From positions 11,731,128-11,795,127 of the forward strand of contig CM026421.1 in the NCBI GenBank assembly GCA_014871385.1: DNA of 64,000 nucleotides, read 5' to 3'. The position numbers and the translations under genes were made by a program. Positions 27,167 to 39,232 of the stretch are shown here, piece by piece. Each line of letters begins with the position of its first letter. The first letter of the stretch is position 1. The notes below the pieces were generated by a model. The model did no database searches. It was not told the origin of the DNA and saw only the letters and a list, made by a program, of their open reading frames with translations. This DNA comes from Ceratodon purpureus. Lineage: Eukaryota; Streptophyta; Bryopsida; Pseudoditrichales; Ditrichaceae.

Positions 27167-28844
27167 ATGGCAGAATCGCAGTCGTCTCTCACGACTGGTA
27201 ATGGGTTAGTTTGGACACGGGAGCAGGACAAGGCGTTTGAGAATGCACTTAATGTGTATGATGAGGATAGTGCTAATCGATGGGAGCAGATTGCAGCAGC
27301 GGTGCCTGGGAAGGACGCAGCTGAGGTTAAGAAGCACTATGAAATATTGCAGGAGGATATTAGTTTGATAGAATCAGGGCGTGTGGCTCTTCCTAGTTAC
27401 AGTTTGTCGTCGCTTTCGTTGTCTGAGGAGGCTGGGGCATCGGACAGTCCGGGTGTGAAGAAGGGGGCTGGGTTTTCAGGGCAAGCGTCAGGGCCTAGCG
27501 CGAACGCAAATGGGAATGGGAATGCTGCGTTGGGTGGCAAAGCCATGTCGGCGAAATCTGCTGATCAGGAGCGGAGAAAGGGCATCCCTTGGTCGGAGGA
27601 GGAACACAGGTGGGAACGGCTTCCCTTTCAGCCAGTCATTAAGTTGTTTGTTCTTTGTAATTTTCTGACTAGAAACCAGGGAACTTGTATGTTTGTGGAG
27701 GTTTCATCGTCCACAGAAGTTGCACTAGCTTCATCATGTACAATTTTTGCATGTTATTTCACCTTATTTTCCATACATCCCTGTTTGTAAAGAGGCAAGT
27801 CTTGAGCATACTTTTGTAGTGGTGGAGCTTTCTATGTAACCAAAATGTTATGGGCAGCGACTTCGTTCGCTCGGATGAAGTGCATGATATGGTACAGCTT
27901 GGAAGTATCACTCGAAAACCTTCATGGCAAAATGTGACCGCTCGCTTGCTGCTTCAAAGATGCGACGCGCTTGCGGTTCCAATTACGCTTGAGTTGGTTG
28001 AAGCGATAGTTCGGAAGCTCGTTTCCATTTACGTAGGATTAAATGAAACACTTAAATGGATGACGTAGGATAGTATGAGATTAGTTCAAATCGTAAATCA
28101 TGGTACAGATCACGACAGAGTTGGATAATTCATGTATTGAATCTAATGTGATTACATAAACAATTGGTGCTGTTTCGAGTTTATTGGTTAGAGTTTCTCC
28201 GAAATGATTGCTTTTTGATGTCTTCGTCTGGTGTGGACTTCGCGCCCTTTGTTTCCTTGGAAGGGGCCATACTGATATCTAGACTGCCCTCTAATCTATT
28301 ATTGTTTGAAGCTCTCTTTTGTGTGATCCACGGAATTGCGAATTGATATCTTTGATCGAGAGAGATCTGACCAAATTGTCCTTGCAGGCTCTTTTTGTTA
28401 GGATTGGCCAAATTTGGGAAGGGTGACTGGCGGAGTATATCTCGGAACTTTGTTATTTCAAGGACCCCTACACAGGTAGCAAGTCATGCTCAAAAATACT
28501 TCATTAGGCTGAATTCTATCAACAAGGATAAGCGGAGGTCCAGTATCCATGATATTACAAACGTGAATAACGGCGATGCCGCCCAACAAGGGCAAGGCCC
28601 TATTACTGGCCAACCCGGACCTAGCTCTGCCACAGGACAGCCAATTCAAGGGGGTATGCAACCAGGAATGTACCCTGGTCAGCAAATGATCGGCCAACAA
28701 CCGGCTGTTGGTGCTCCTGTTATGCTTCCACCTCCAGGATATGGCCCCAGGGGACATCTCCCAAGGCCTGTGATGCCTGGTCAGCAGATGGGTATGGCAC
28801 CCCACATAGCGTACCCGATGCAACAGCCAGGTATGCATCATTGA
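27167..28844 (+). CDS. DIVARICATA-like SHAQKYF-class MYB transcription factor
   Basis: Two exons, 27167..27609 and 28388..28844, are joined in phase 2 within an AGG codon, giving 299 aa. An N-terminal SANT/MYB repeat starts at W16 ([13 protein letters not shown]) and ends near residue 62. A Ser/Gly/Asn-rich linker leads to a second repeat from about 140 ([16 protein letters not shown]), with W142 and W162 and the signature SHAQKYF at 180-186. The tail is rich in Gly, Pro, Gln and Met. This two-repeat layout is that of DIVARICATA/MYBST-type nuclear regulators. These bind GATAA-like boxes through the C-terminal repeat and partner through the first repeat with RADIALIS/DRIF proteins in angiosperms. 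The intron falls inside the second repeat at the place usual for the family. Confidence 0.93.
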
Positions 28845-29056
28845 TAAGGGTTGCGTTGAGCGTTTCCAAATTCTGTCAGTTAGCCCTTGTTATGCGTTGT
28901 ATTTACCGAGGGGATGAACACTGTATAGTGTGTCCACACGAATGTTTCTATTTGTACATCAGTTTGTGGCCCATGAAGCAGAGCAACAGGAGTTGCGCGT
29001 TGGTTTGCTGTTGGTGGCCAAGAATGGCTGCTTTGTAATATAGTTCCTTCAGGTGC

Positions 29057-29062
29057 AATAAA
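29057..29062 (+). terminator. AATAAA polyadenylation signal of the MYB gene
   Basis: AATAAA about 215 nt after the stop, followed by a T-rich stretch. Confidence 0.4.
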
Positions 29063-31634
29063 ATATAGCCAGTAGTGCTTGCAAATATGTTTGCTTCTTT
29101 TTGAGATGACGAGTTGGCACTTACTTTAGTTGCTTGGGTCCAATTTTCATGTATAGATATGTCTGTGAACAGAGGTATCCCTGGATCCTCAGTTACTTGC
29201 TGGTGCATTAATACTCAGTTCTGTTGCTTTGCTTTACAGCCACTCTTAACATTTGATACCACTCTTCGGCACCATTTCAAAAACCCCTACTCCTGACACA
29301 TCAAGGACACAGAAGTATTTGTGTGCTACCGTCTAGAACCTGGAATTCGGTAGCGTGATATGAGTTCTTCAAGCAAGATAATAACTCTGCTATAATTTAT
29401 CATCTGCTTAAGTACCAAACAGGCGACCAGCCTCTTGTGATCTCATGCGGAAATTAATAATTTTCAACAGCTCAACTACACCCAACTAAAGTCCATGCTT
29501 ACACTCATCTTTCAGTTCAGCTTTTATCATCAACAATTATAAACATAACACTGCCCAGCCTTAATAGTAGATTTAAAAAAATTATTCATCTTACAAACCA
29601 GAAATTTAAGAAAAAGCAAGACTTACATGAATTGATAAATATATACTAGAAGTATAGAATTTAGAGCTAAAACCAAAATAATATCGTTATATTTAAAATT
29701 TTAGCAAAGGAGAAGAAAATGTTTTAGTATTTTTAAAATTGATTTCTTTCTTAATTTATAGAGATAGGAAAAACATGTACAATATCAACATAAAGTAAGG
29801 ATTAAAAGATATAAATCTTGTACATTGTATAATATGTATGACTGTCACATGTCATGCCTTCAATTGTCTTTACCTTTATAGTCATATGGTTGAAAGGTCC
29901 TTGTAGTGTTTTTTGCAAAATTAATTCTTTCACCAATATATAATGGACACTTTTAATTTTGTTTCTTGATTCTCACAAATAATGAAAAATGAGATAATGG
30001 CCCTATAGACATTCAATAACTATCTAAAGTATTAATTAGTATCATTTTGATCACAAGCCTCATACTATTGCCAACTACACCGAGCACCTTGAATCACCAA
30101 ATGTTTTTACATATCTTTCATCAATTATAGTTATAAACATGTCCAGAAGCAACTGAAGGCAACTTTGAATACAATTGCTTAAACTACCATTTAAATTAAC
30201 AAAGTGAAATATAGTATACAACATAAATAAGAAATACTTGTAGATGTGGAAGGCAACCATTAGATGATGCAGACAAGATTATTTCTCTTCATTTGGTGAT
30301 TTGCTTTGAAACTTTTTTGATTGTACATCAATAAAATAGATTGAACAAGAACCAACCATTCACATTATGTTGATGTGCAAGCACTTCTCAAATTGGAAGT
30401 TTACTTGTATGAAATGGGAATAGCCTCTTCTCATTTCCAACTCTAATTCTCTTACTACTATCCACCTCTTTTGGAACTGTCTCTCCAATCACATATCCAA
30501 TTAAGCTGCTTTTAACCTACAAAATGGAGTAACTCCATCCTTCACCCTAAACTTCACCTTTAATTATGAAAATAACAAGGCTCCTCGGTCTTCAAAAATG
30601 TTTCCCATATCCAACAACCACTTACACGTTCTCCGCTCCATTCCTTCAGCTGGAATTCACGTATTTAAAGCAGCAATAGCATGTGCTCATTTATAATATT
30701 CATCCTGTAAAGGCTCTCCACCTCTCTTGGGTCCCTCTTCCAACCGCATTAGTAGTCAAGCTCCTTTTCACTATGAATGGAGTGATTCGAAGTAACTTCT
30801 AAAAAAAGTGAAGGTACTGGGATTCTAGCGCAGGTGTGGAACAACGAAGAGAAGGATTCTTACAATCCTGCTCACTCAAATAGAGTTGATGTACCTAAAA
30901 CCACCAACTTAAGGATTTTGAGCCTTTTTTTAGGGTTATTTTTGGGGTGTAATTTTTACGTCTAGAAAAATAGGTTTTTCATAGAATGCAATTTTTTTCA
31001 ATTTTTTATTCCCAATATGCAAATAGGTACTAATTTTCAAAGGCAAAAGTAGTTGATGACCCAAAACTGATTTGTAGACTTTTTCCATTGTCACACCTAG
31101 CTAGTACAAATTTTCACTCATGATCCGACCCAAAACCACAAGCTTTTTGAGTGCTTTAATTGGTCAGTTTGAATTGAGTATTCTGACAATGCTAAGGTAG
31201 AAGTACCTATAACTAATAACTTAAGCATTTGGACATAGCTGCGCTTGTGTTATGAAGGAGGAGTTATTTTTTCGTTTGTAGAAACATAAGGTTCATGAAG
31301 ACTGAGAATTTTTCAGTATTAATTGAGTAAAATTCCAATTACTAAAAATATTTTTGTGGAAAAGTGCATCACACCCGATAACCGATATATAGGTTCACGC
31401 ATGACCATCAACAACAAGAGTAGTGAACAAACATAAGACTATCTAATTCCATAACAGTCACAGACGTATTCTATTGAAGGATCCATCCTAAATCTAATAT
31501 ACATCAATTATCGGCTTCTGGTTTTCCATTGTTCTGTAACCAAGAAGCCTACTTCTTAGTGATGGTGCCATTATTGGTTATGGGTACTTCTACCTTAGTT
31601 GAGCGGGTATGGGAAGACCTGCAGGTTGGTTCTG
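29063..31634. other. AT-rich spacer, no gene seen
   Basis: No protein-like ORF. It contains a diverged tandem duplication with about 312-bp spacing near 30,885-31,500. Confidence 0.4.
30885..31500. repeat. Diverged tandem duplication, ~312-bp period
   Basis: GTACCTAAAACCACCAACTT near 30,891 is echoed 312 nt later by GTACCTATAACTAATAACTT. Downstream blocks (a TTATTTTT block, then a TTTTTCA block, then CACACC) are in the same order in both. The copies are much eroded, so the end points are approximate. Confidence 0.4.
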
Positions 31635-32626
31635 AGAGCATCTGCACCGCATCCCCTCCAAACAGCCCCTTGATCTGGATAATGGAGGGACTGTTGGAGG
31701 GGTAGATGGAGGGGAGGGAGTTGAGTGCCCCACCCCAAAACTCTAAAATCCAGTTTGTTGCACACTGCCCAAGTCTATTCCCTTGGTACAAATCACAAGG
31801 CATTGATTAAACTTGAACCATTCTTCTAGTTTTCTTCCCGGACTACCTTTGGTGAAATTTTTTAGCTTAATTCATTTTTTCAGGGTACTCCTTTGTAGAA
31901 CCATGAGGCTTTGGTTCAATAGTATATATAAAAACAACTATATTACAGTCTTAAATTAGCATTTTAAAAATCATCTTTCTATTTTAATTTAGAACTTTAA
32001 TAGTATATTTTTAAAAATCTATACTACAATCTGAATTTATGAATACTTTTATATTTTTTGTTCTTCAATAGTATATTTAAAAAATATATATGTACACTAC
32101 AATCTAAATTTGAAATAAATTTTATCTTGTTCTTTTTTGAATTTAGATAATTGATAGTTTATCACATAATCCATAGTACAATCTAAATTTAAGCTTCAAA
32201 CTATGATATTTGTTTTACTTTTTATTTTGCTTTGAGAGTTAATCTTCACTTATCTTTATTTTTAAACAATTTATGTCCACATGAACTTAAGATAATTATA
32301 AATATAAGGTGTGTTTTACTTTTAAAAACATCTTTTCTATTTTTTATCGCTTAACTGTAGTATTCACTATCTTTTGTTTTTATTTTGGAAGTCAAATCTT
32401 CATTTTTTATTTCTTTTTGAAAGAATTTGTGTTTACATGAAAAAAGATAATTCTAAATATGAGGTGTACTATACTTTCAAAAAAATCTTTTACATTTTTA
32501 TCGCTTGAGTATCGTATATAAAGACACATGACTTGTTGAAATTATATTATCTCACTTGTCTTCTATTATATTTCAGAGAAATATATCTCTGATGATATAT
32601 TTCTCCCCCTTATGAATATATTTTAC

Positions 32627-32683
32627 AAATATATTTCAAAGGTTTGATAACTTGTGTTTTTATCAAACCTTTGAAATATATTT
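32627..32683. repeat. Perfect 24-bp inverted repeat with 9-nt loop
   Basis: The arms at 32627-32650 and 32660-32683 are exact complements (core TTTCAAAGGTTTGATAA / TTATCAAACCTTTGAAA). Transcripts of either strand would fold into a stable hairpin. Confidence 0.75.
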
Positions 32684-32823
32684 GATGATAGGAGGCTTAT
32701 TTATGAATATATTTGAAGACTTAAACATATTTGAAGATTGATATGTTTTTTTATGAATATATTTGAAGACTTAATTTTACTTATATATATTTCATGAAGA
32801 TATATTTTATAAATTCATTTGTG

Positions 32824-32935
32824 GATCTTCAATTTTCATTTTTGAATCTTCAATTTTCATTTTTGAATCTTTAATTTTCATTTTTGGATCTTCAATTTTC
32901 ATTTTTGGATCTTTAATTTTCATTTTTGGGTTTTC
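32824..32935. repeat. 21-bp minisatellite, about 5 units
   Basis: The unit has the form GATCTTCAATTTTCATTTTT plus G, starting at 32824, 32845, 32866, 32887 and 32908. Units differ at one or two bases. The 21-bp period leaves all frames open, so the heptad-like ORF it creates is probably meaningless. Confidence 0.85.
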
Positions 32936-32985
32936 AAAGAAGAGATTTTGGTCTATATACCTCATCTCTATATATGATCTTTGAC

Positions 32986-33112
32986 TTTCCATTTATGATT
33001 TTCAATCTTCCATTTATGATTTTTAATCTTCCATTTATGATTTTTAATCTTCCATTTATGATTTTTGATCTTCCATTTATGATTTTTGATCTTCCAATTA
33101 TAATTTTCAAAC
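32986..33112. repeat. Second 21-bp minisatellite, about 6 units
   Basis: The unit CTTCCATTTATGATTTTTAA plus T starts at about 32986 and then at 33007, 33028, 33049, 33070 and 33091. It has the same period as the array 50 bp upstream and a related sequence, which suggests a common origin. Confidence 0.85.
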
Positions 33113-33513
33113 TTTCAATGATTTTGAGGTGCTTCAAATATTTTGCTCAAAACCTTCGAATTTTCATTACTGAAATTACAGTTTAACTATGCTTTTGGTA
33201 ATTCCTCACGACCAAATCCCTTGTTTGTGATTATTTAAACCCCGGCCGCCTTGACATTTGTGCTAAAAAATAATCTCTAACTCAAAAGCTGACCCTCCGG
33301 CCATAATGAACTACAAAGATGCTGCTTTGGAGGGGAGGGAAGGCGGGCCGCGGGGTCCCTCAACTATCCAGGGAAGTTGGCTTTAGAGGGGTGTGACGCC
33401 CTGAATTTATGCGTTGGCGGGGTCCATTTGTGACCGGGTGGGGAGCTTGAACGCCAACGACCCCTCGGATTTGAGGTTGGCGGGGCAAAAAGAGCTTGCG
33501 GTGCAGATGCTCT

Positions 33514-35045
33514 GAGGGTGCTAGTCTGTCTACCCTAGAGGTTGCTGAAATCGTTTGCCGATTTACAAGAACTCAACAGCTGTTTCGAACCCACTATTTC
33601 AGGTCGCAGACCTATCCGCAGCCCAAGCACAGTTGCATCATCATCAACCCTAGCGACTCAACCCACTCAAAGAGCCAAACAGAGATGTTCAAGGTACCTC
33701 GAACTGCTGGCTCCCAAACCTAGCGGAAGCAAGGAGCCAGTACTCCATTCCGAATTTGCAAGTCGACTAGAAATTCCGCATGAGCACACAGAAGAACATG
33801 CAATCGCCATCGTTTTTCACACAAAATCCACAACTACATTCATCCCACTCACCCTGGAGGCACTCACCCACAAACTGAACTCGGTCACTCATTTACACAC
33901 TCACTCATTCAACAAATTCACAAGCCAGCTCAGACTTTAGCCCAAGCAGCGTGCTCATCTCTGAGCAGTGAGCAGTGCAGCCGCACCCATCAAAAGTCTC
34001 TCCCAAAAGTCTATTATCTCCCAAAGGTCTAAAGTGCAGAATTGATGAGACAAAGCTGAGCCAGACAGTAGGGAGTCAATGTGCCACTGTGTGATATCCT
34101 TAGAACTGCAGTCCTATCTCCGTCATGAACCCTCCCATTGTCACATCGTACAGTCCGAGTTTGCCAATTAGAATACGCACATAACGATGGAATCATGAGA
34201 GACAATAGAAGTTCTGTTGCATATCTCCCATAGTTTGTTCGAAGTATATTCAAAGTGAACAACAGTTTCGGGGTTTAAATAGACAGTATAGATACGCGAA
34301 ACTGCCACTTTCCGGCAGTAGATATCAAGCCACACTAGACAGCGCAACTTCCCCAGTTCTGCCCCTCCACTAGGTCCCACAAAAAGAACCGTAAGACGAA
34401 AAAAAAGAAACACAAGGAATAGGAGAAAAAAAATAAGATGTCTATGAAAAGGTAAACCTCATTGCCTGAAAGAACCGATGAAATTTCTAGGAACAAGAAC
34501 ACTCAAGGCTCAATAAAAGAGATCGCCCAGCGCATGCTGCGTTCAGAGAACAGCATATTTCTGGAGGTTCCAATCTCCTGGTCCCAGCAGCGCAGATTTT
34601 GGGATATGATCACTAGCTGTCTCGATTCCATCTCCTCCTCATAAAAGGCAGAGCTACTCTGCCCGTGCTCCATGCTCCTGCTTGAACAAATCGGAGAGCC
34701 AGCCAAAACTAACTATGTTTACAGCACACCGTCAAAAGAAAACAGTGAACTAAAGGAATCAGCACTTGTGATAATACCAGCATCACATGTAGACACTATT
34801 GAACGCGAAAACCACAGTCCATCTGACAATGCGTGAGCTTCAATGATCCGTTACAACATGTCTGAGGGAGTCAAATACCCCCCAGTAATCTCGTGACTAA
34901 CCTGACCAATCTCTCTACATTCAGCGTCGAGGTGTACTCCTAATTACTACCCCTTCTTCCTAACTTTCAACACACTCACGCGAGATTAGTCGACTAATTG
35001 GATTGCTAACTGAATTCCTAAGTGTACACCACAGGTCTACTTTGC
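33514..35045. other. Intergenic spacer, 3' flank of the carbonic anhydrase gene
   Basis: No gene supported. An open frame at 33542-33940 has no recognisable domain, start context or splice partner. Confidence 0.4.
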
Positions 35046-36680
35046 TTAAATGCTGGTGTGGAAGTTCCTTCCCTTGCTTGAGAATGTGGGCCGGTTGTTG
35101 GTGTGCGGGACACTGTCGCTCAGAAGCTTCAGCTGGTGGGCTGACACGGTTGGGAACTGTAAAACCAACCAGCCACCAATTCCAATTATCAATGTAGGTC
35201 TCCAAAAAAAGCCTTTCCATAATAAACATGACGCTACATTATACATGGCACTAAACCACTTCATTTACGCGCACATCCAATCACAACTATGAAAAGATGT
35301 CGAGAGACGTGCTGGCGAGTCTTACATTCCACAACATGACGGTCCAGGTCACGTTCTCTGCGCACGGAGGGGTGGTGAGAGAGCCCATGTATCGGCCATA
35401 GTTGCGGTTCTGCCTCAACAGCCTGATCTTCCCGATGTTGCTCTTCACATTGGGTTCCTTGTATGACGGCAGCTTGTCCACGAACTGCACGATATTTGTA
35501 CAACCAACACTACTTCAGCAATCAATTGTATAAAGCCCCGCCTGGAGGCTGCTCCTAACCTTCACATTCCCAATTCCATGCACCGCAGGAAACAGAGGGA
35601 AACTCAGGCTGCAAGTGAACGCATGAACATACACGCCACATGAATACTACAACCATTACGATGCCACACATGAGAGTTGTTCGGACGAGGCAGCTACCTG
35701 AGCCAGGAATTCGCTCTCCTCTCCCTCCACGAACAGAAACCCGACCACTGCAAGCTTGCCGTCTTCGGACTTGTGCACCAGGTGCATCTCCAGAGGAAAG
35801 CTGCCACGGAAAACCAATCATAATATTTTCAGACACTTGTACCTCACAATTCTCGAAACATGTCGTGAAAGGAGTGCGTCATTTACAGAGCTCAGAAATT
35901 CACAGTCATCAGTTTCGTGGCGACGGTTGGCTTTCCGGGGACCCGTACCTCTGGTTCATGATGTGATGCTCGCTGGGCATGTGGAAGTGGAACTGGGCAG
36001 GGTGGTACGTCACGCCCTTAATCTTCAGAGCTCCAGACTTGGGAGGCAGGTCCACCACCACGGCGTGGCCGTCGTTGGCGATGGTGGCGTTGATCTTGGC
36101 CTTGTACCGGGCGTCGAGCTTGCCCAAGCCATCGTCCTTGACCATGTCGGCAGCGACGATGTTGATGGGCGATTGCTGCATACCCGTCTTGCACACGCTC
36201 CACTCTGGCTTGAGCTCATGCCAGTGGGCTGGCCCGTGATGCCCATCCGTGTTGTAGTCCCAGTGCACTGCACACCCACAGACGTCACACACTCTCGTTC
36301 GTCAATTCGTCATCGCATCCTATCACATCCCCTGGAGTACTAGTAATCTCCTAGCCGATACCAAAATGATCAAACTACAAACGTGCTCCTGAACCTGCAC
36401 TTGACATGAACCAGCTGGGCGATCACTGGCGCTCTACAGAGTGATCGATGGTTCAATTCTTCACACTCTAGACTCCATGAAGCACTCTAAGTATCCACAT
36501 TGCACTGGACACCACTGCATTCTCTATCCCATGAGACCACGACCGAGCTCAACATCTGGGCTCATGGCAATCACCTTGCTCGGCTCCCACGGCGTCAGTC
36601 GAGACGTCGTAACACCCCAACACCAAGCTCACTGCTTGCAGGAGCAACACAGCCACGACTGCCTTCGCCGAGCTCGTCAT
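35046..36680 (-). CDS. Secreted alpha-type carbonic anhydrase
   Basis: Five exons, complement of 35046..35156, 35326..35484, 35698..35800, 35949..36267 and 36575..36680, give 265 aa in one frame. The enzyme catalyses CO2 hydration to bicarbonate. Residues 1-22 are a signal peptide (MTSSAKAVVAVLLLQAVSLV), so it should act in the apoplast or an endomembrane or plastid route. Zinc ligands are H129 and H131 (FHFHMPSEH) and H148 (EMHLVH). The gate residue is in SLTTPPC (T213). C61 and C217 are placed for the disulfide usual in secreted alpha-CAs. QQSPINI and GRYMGSLTTPP are family hallmarks. All expected active-site residues seen are present, so it is probably active. The length is typical. The last three introns are in phase 0 or keep conserved family spacing. 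Confidence 0.95.
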
Positions 36681-36786
36681 TGAGACCTGCTAGCTAGAGA
36701 CCAGCGTCAGCGGCTCAGTAGACTGTGAGTCTGCGCTGACAAATTGCAGAGGAGAATGGGATACCTCGATGGGGATTATCTGCCGC

Positions 36787-36795
36787 CTTATATCC
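36787..36795 (-). promoter_or_regulatory. Candidate TATA box of the carbonic anhydrase gene
   Basis: GGATATAAG reads on the minus strand about 107 nt before the ATG, inside a locally GC-rich stretch. That leaves room for a 5' UTR of roughly 75 nt. Confidence 0.4.
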
Positions 36796-36799
36796 TCCT

Positions 36800-38849
36800 C
36801 CCGGTACATGAACACTTCCAGATAACGACGTAAATCCTGGCTCACCAGCACCGGGTACCGTCCTATCTAGTACAGATCTCTTGTCGTGACTGCCATGGCA
36901 TTCGCGCAGGGGTGCAAGTGTGCGCTGATCCGCTTTGCAACCCTTGCAACTGGACTCATCTTTCAGTGGAACTTTCGATTCTCGGCGTCGATTTGGCTCA
37001 TCTCGAGCTGAGAGAGCGCTGCCGCATGTGGCCCACCATGTCCGTCCGGGAGATGTTCCCTCATGAGCCATGCGTCCGCTATATCTGATCGACGGTCCAG
37101 CATGAGCTAGACATGGAATGATGGAATTAGCCCCCCCTGGAGGCGGAAACCGAGACAGGCAGTGCCAGTGGCCAGGGACCCCAACTGTCGTCACCCTAGG
37201 AATACGACTACTCTTTCGTGGCTGGCACACTCTGGACTGGATAATAGTGTAGGTGATACTAATTTCGGCTACTGCAGTAATACCTTCACCGGATGCACAC
37301 TAACTTACCACCCGTACGGTACTCAGGATCGGATGATATTATCTTATCTTGCTCGATCGTTTCACTCGCAGTTACAGTGGGCGTTCGCAGCTCGGGACCA
37401 TGCGTCGCCACAACAAAAACAACCTGCATTCCGAAGAAATCTCAATCATCCTCCAAGTTCAGAAACCGCCAGGCCCTGCATTTTGCATGTCCAAGTTCTG
37501 TTTCGAATGACATTATTTACAAGGGGAAGGCAAATTTGATCGCAATGCTCAGCCACGGTAGTTTTACTTCTTTTTACTTGTCCGACGACTCTGGTTACTG
37601 GCCCGACGTCGGAGTGTATAATTTAGGCCCGAGGGTGGTGATGTCAGCCAGGAGAAAAGCGCAGACGCCCAACACAAAGTCGGGAGTCCAGGCGAGATCA
37701 GTTCCGCTTTTGCTATTTATGAACGATGCGGTTTTGTGCATGCTGAGAGGCTCTTTAGATTTGTGACGCAGTCTGTGCTCTGCATGAGTTGAGGCGGTAC
37801 ATGCACATGGGTAGGCTCGCAACAAGTTCACTGTAAGCGGCTCGGAAGTCGCGTTCTCGGCCAGGTTCTGCTGGGTTCGGGACGCAACTTGTATAAAAGC
37901 CTGCTGCGCATTGAATCCTCACCGCAATAACTTTGGCTGGCGTTGGATGGCACTTTTCGTTGACACGCAAATCCGGATTCGGAGGTTTTGTTTTATGGCA
38001 TAGCAAGTAGCTTGGCTTTTGGATTTGTGGTCGATGAGCTCTCATCATCAGAGATAGACGGTGACCTCGTGCCCGGCCACTCGTTGGTGCCTCCCCTCCT
38101 TGCGTGACAGATCGTCTGGCATGGAAGATGGTAGACTACCCGAGTAGAGGAGCCATAACCGGCAATTTCTGCCAACCCCGGCCCCGAGCAGATGTGTAGG
38201 GGGCAAAAAATCATGGAATTAGAATTTAGCGAGACCTGTAAATTTCCAAAATTTGTTCAGCTTTACGATAGTTGTGGGAAATTTAGAGCTCTCTGCCTTG
38301 GATAAAGGCCTCCGTCGGAGAGAAGAAAACCGGAGCTAAGCACAGGTACATCGACTCACGACGTTTGACAGAGCGTCGTCAACAGACACACTGCACATGT
38401 GACATCACGTCCTGGACGAACTGATGTCCAAAGCATCGTGCACTGGTCTTGGAGTATGTCGCATCATTTCCCACACTCCACAGAGGCTGGATGAGGCGTA
38501 ACCGGCCGTTTGTTGCACGGCACACAGTGAGTCCCTACAAGTATGTGAGATATGCATATCGCCAACCCACTTTCATTGCGTTTCGAAGGTTGTCACTGCA
38601 GCAGCTGACTGCAATGATAAATGTTTAATGGAGCGCATGAAAGCAAAGCCGATTGCACACTTCCAAGGAGACGTTAACTCCAAGTGCTGTAAGCTGTTGG
38701 ATTGTGCTACGAAAAGAATATCTGTGAGCCGAGATTGAGGTCCGAGATTGAGGTGCCGATTGACAGTAGGTTCTTAGAGTTTTGTTGACTTTTGTTGAGG
38801 TCCTTTTAGACGGTGTGTTATATTTTTTTACCACATTTTGAGGCTTTAG
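36800..38849. other. Intergenic, carbonic anhydrase upstream side; no gene seen
   Basis: More GC-balanced than the neighbouring spacers, with ORFs up to 171 codons on both strands. None has a domain, and several overlap as mutual shadows. It may hold regulatory DNA for the carbonic anhydrase gene. Confidence 0.4.
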
Positions 38850-39112
38850 AGCATCCCCAGTGAGCTGTAAACCTTGTAAGCCTGTAATTTTGAGAACGTC
38901 GTTCTCCCAAACCTGAGTGCCTTTCCGAAGCAAAACATTCCAAAACCGTTTACAGATTTACAGGTTAGCCCCAAAAAACCTTCCAAAATGAGGTTTCGAC
39001 CTGTAAATTACAGACTTACAAGCTCGAATACAGGCTTGGCCTGAACCGCAATTCACGTCTTTCTACATCTTTCCGATTACAGGTTTACGGTTCAGGCCTC
39101 ACTGGGGATGCT
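38850..39112. mobile_element. 263-bp MITE with 15-bp perfect TIR
   Basis: AGCATCCCCAGTGAG (38850-38864) pairs exactly with CTCACTGGGGATGCT (39098-39112). Inner similarity follows: GTAAACC and CCTGTAAT phrases on the left match the complement of the right. AGCATCNCC-type ends resemble those of the 31,635 element and of many plant MITEs. No ORF. Confidence 0.6.
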
Positions 39113-39232
39113 GTATATTCTTCCACATCTCTTCTTTATTGTATTTGGTCCGTGATTTTGATTAGATTTAGACAAAGAAGATGCCATTTTTTTTCCCATG
39201 CTGGTGTAGAGAATGCCATGAAGGGAGCCATC

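Larger units (their letters stand above)
31635..33513. mobile_element. Non-autonomous TIR transposon with GC-rich arms and AT-rich core
   Basis: AGAGCATCTGCACCGCA (31635-31651) is an exact reverse complement of TGCGGTGCAGATGCTCT (33497-33513). The subterminal 150-250 bp on both sides are GC-rich (GGAGGGG-type phrases), while the 1.4 kb core is AT-rich and holds two minisatellites and a hairpin. AGAGCATC-type ends are common on plant DNA transposons; the superfamily is not settled here. No transposase is encoded. Length is 1879 bp. Confidence 0.6.

Noticed and set aside
32807..33137. Short ORFs with KMKIEDP and KIINGRS heptad repeats
   Set aside because: A direct product of 21-bp minisatellites, which keep frames open by period alone.
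33542..33940. 132-codon plus-strand ORF
   Set aside because: No domain, no splice partner, Thr/His/Ser-rich. It lies just outside a transposon end.
35570..35620. Possible extra carbonic anhydrase exon (LSFPLFPAVHGIGNVK)
   Set aside because: The phase does not fit the exon ending at 35698. Joining 35698 directly to 35484 gives the family-like FLAQFVDKLP and keeps frame.
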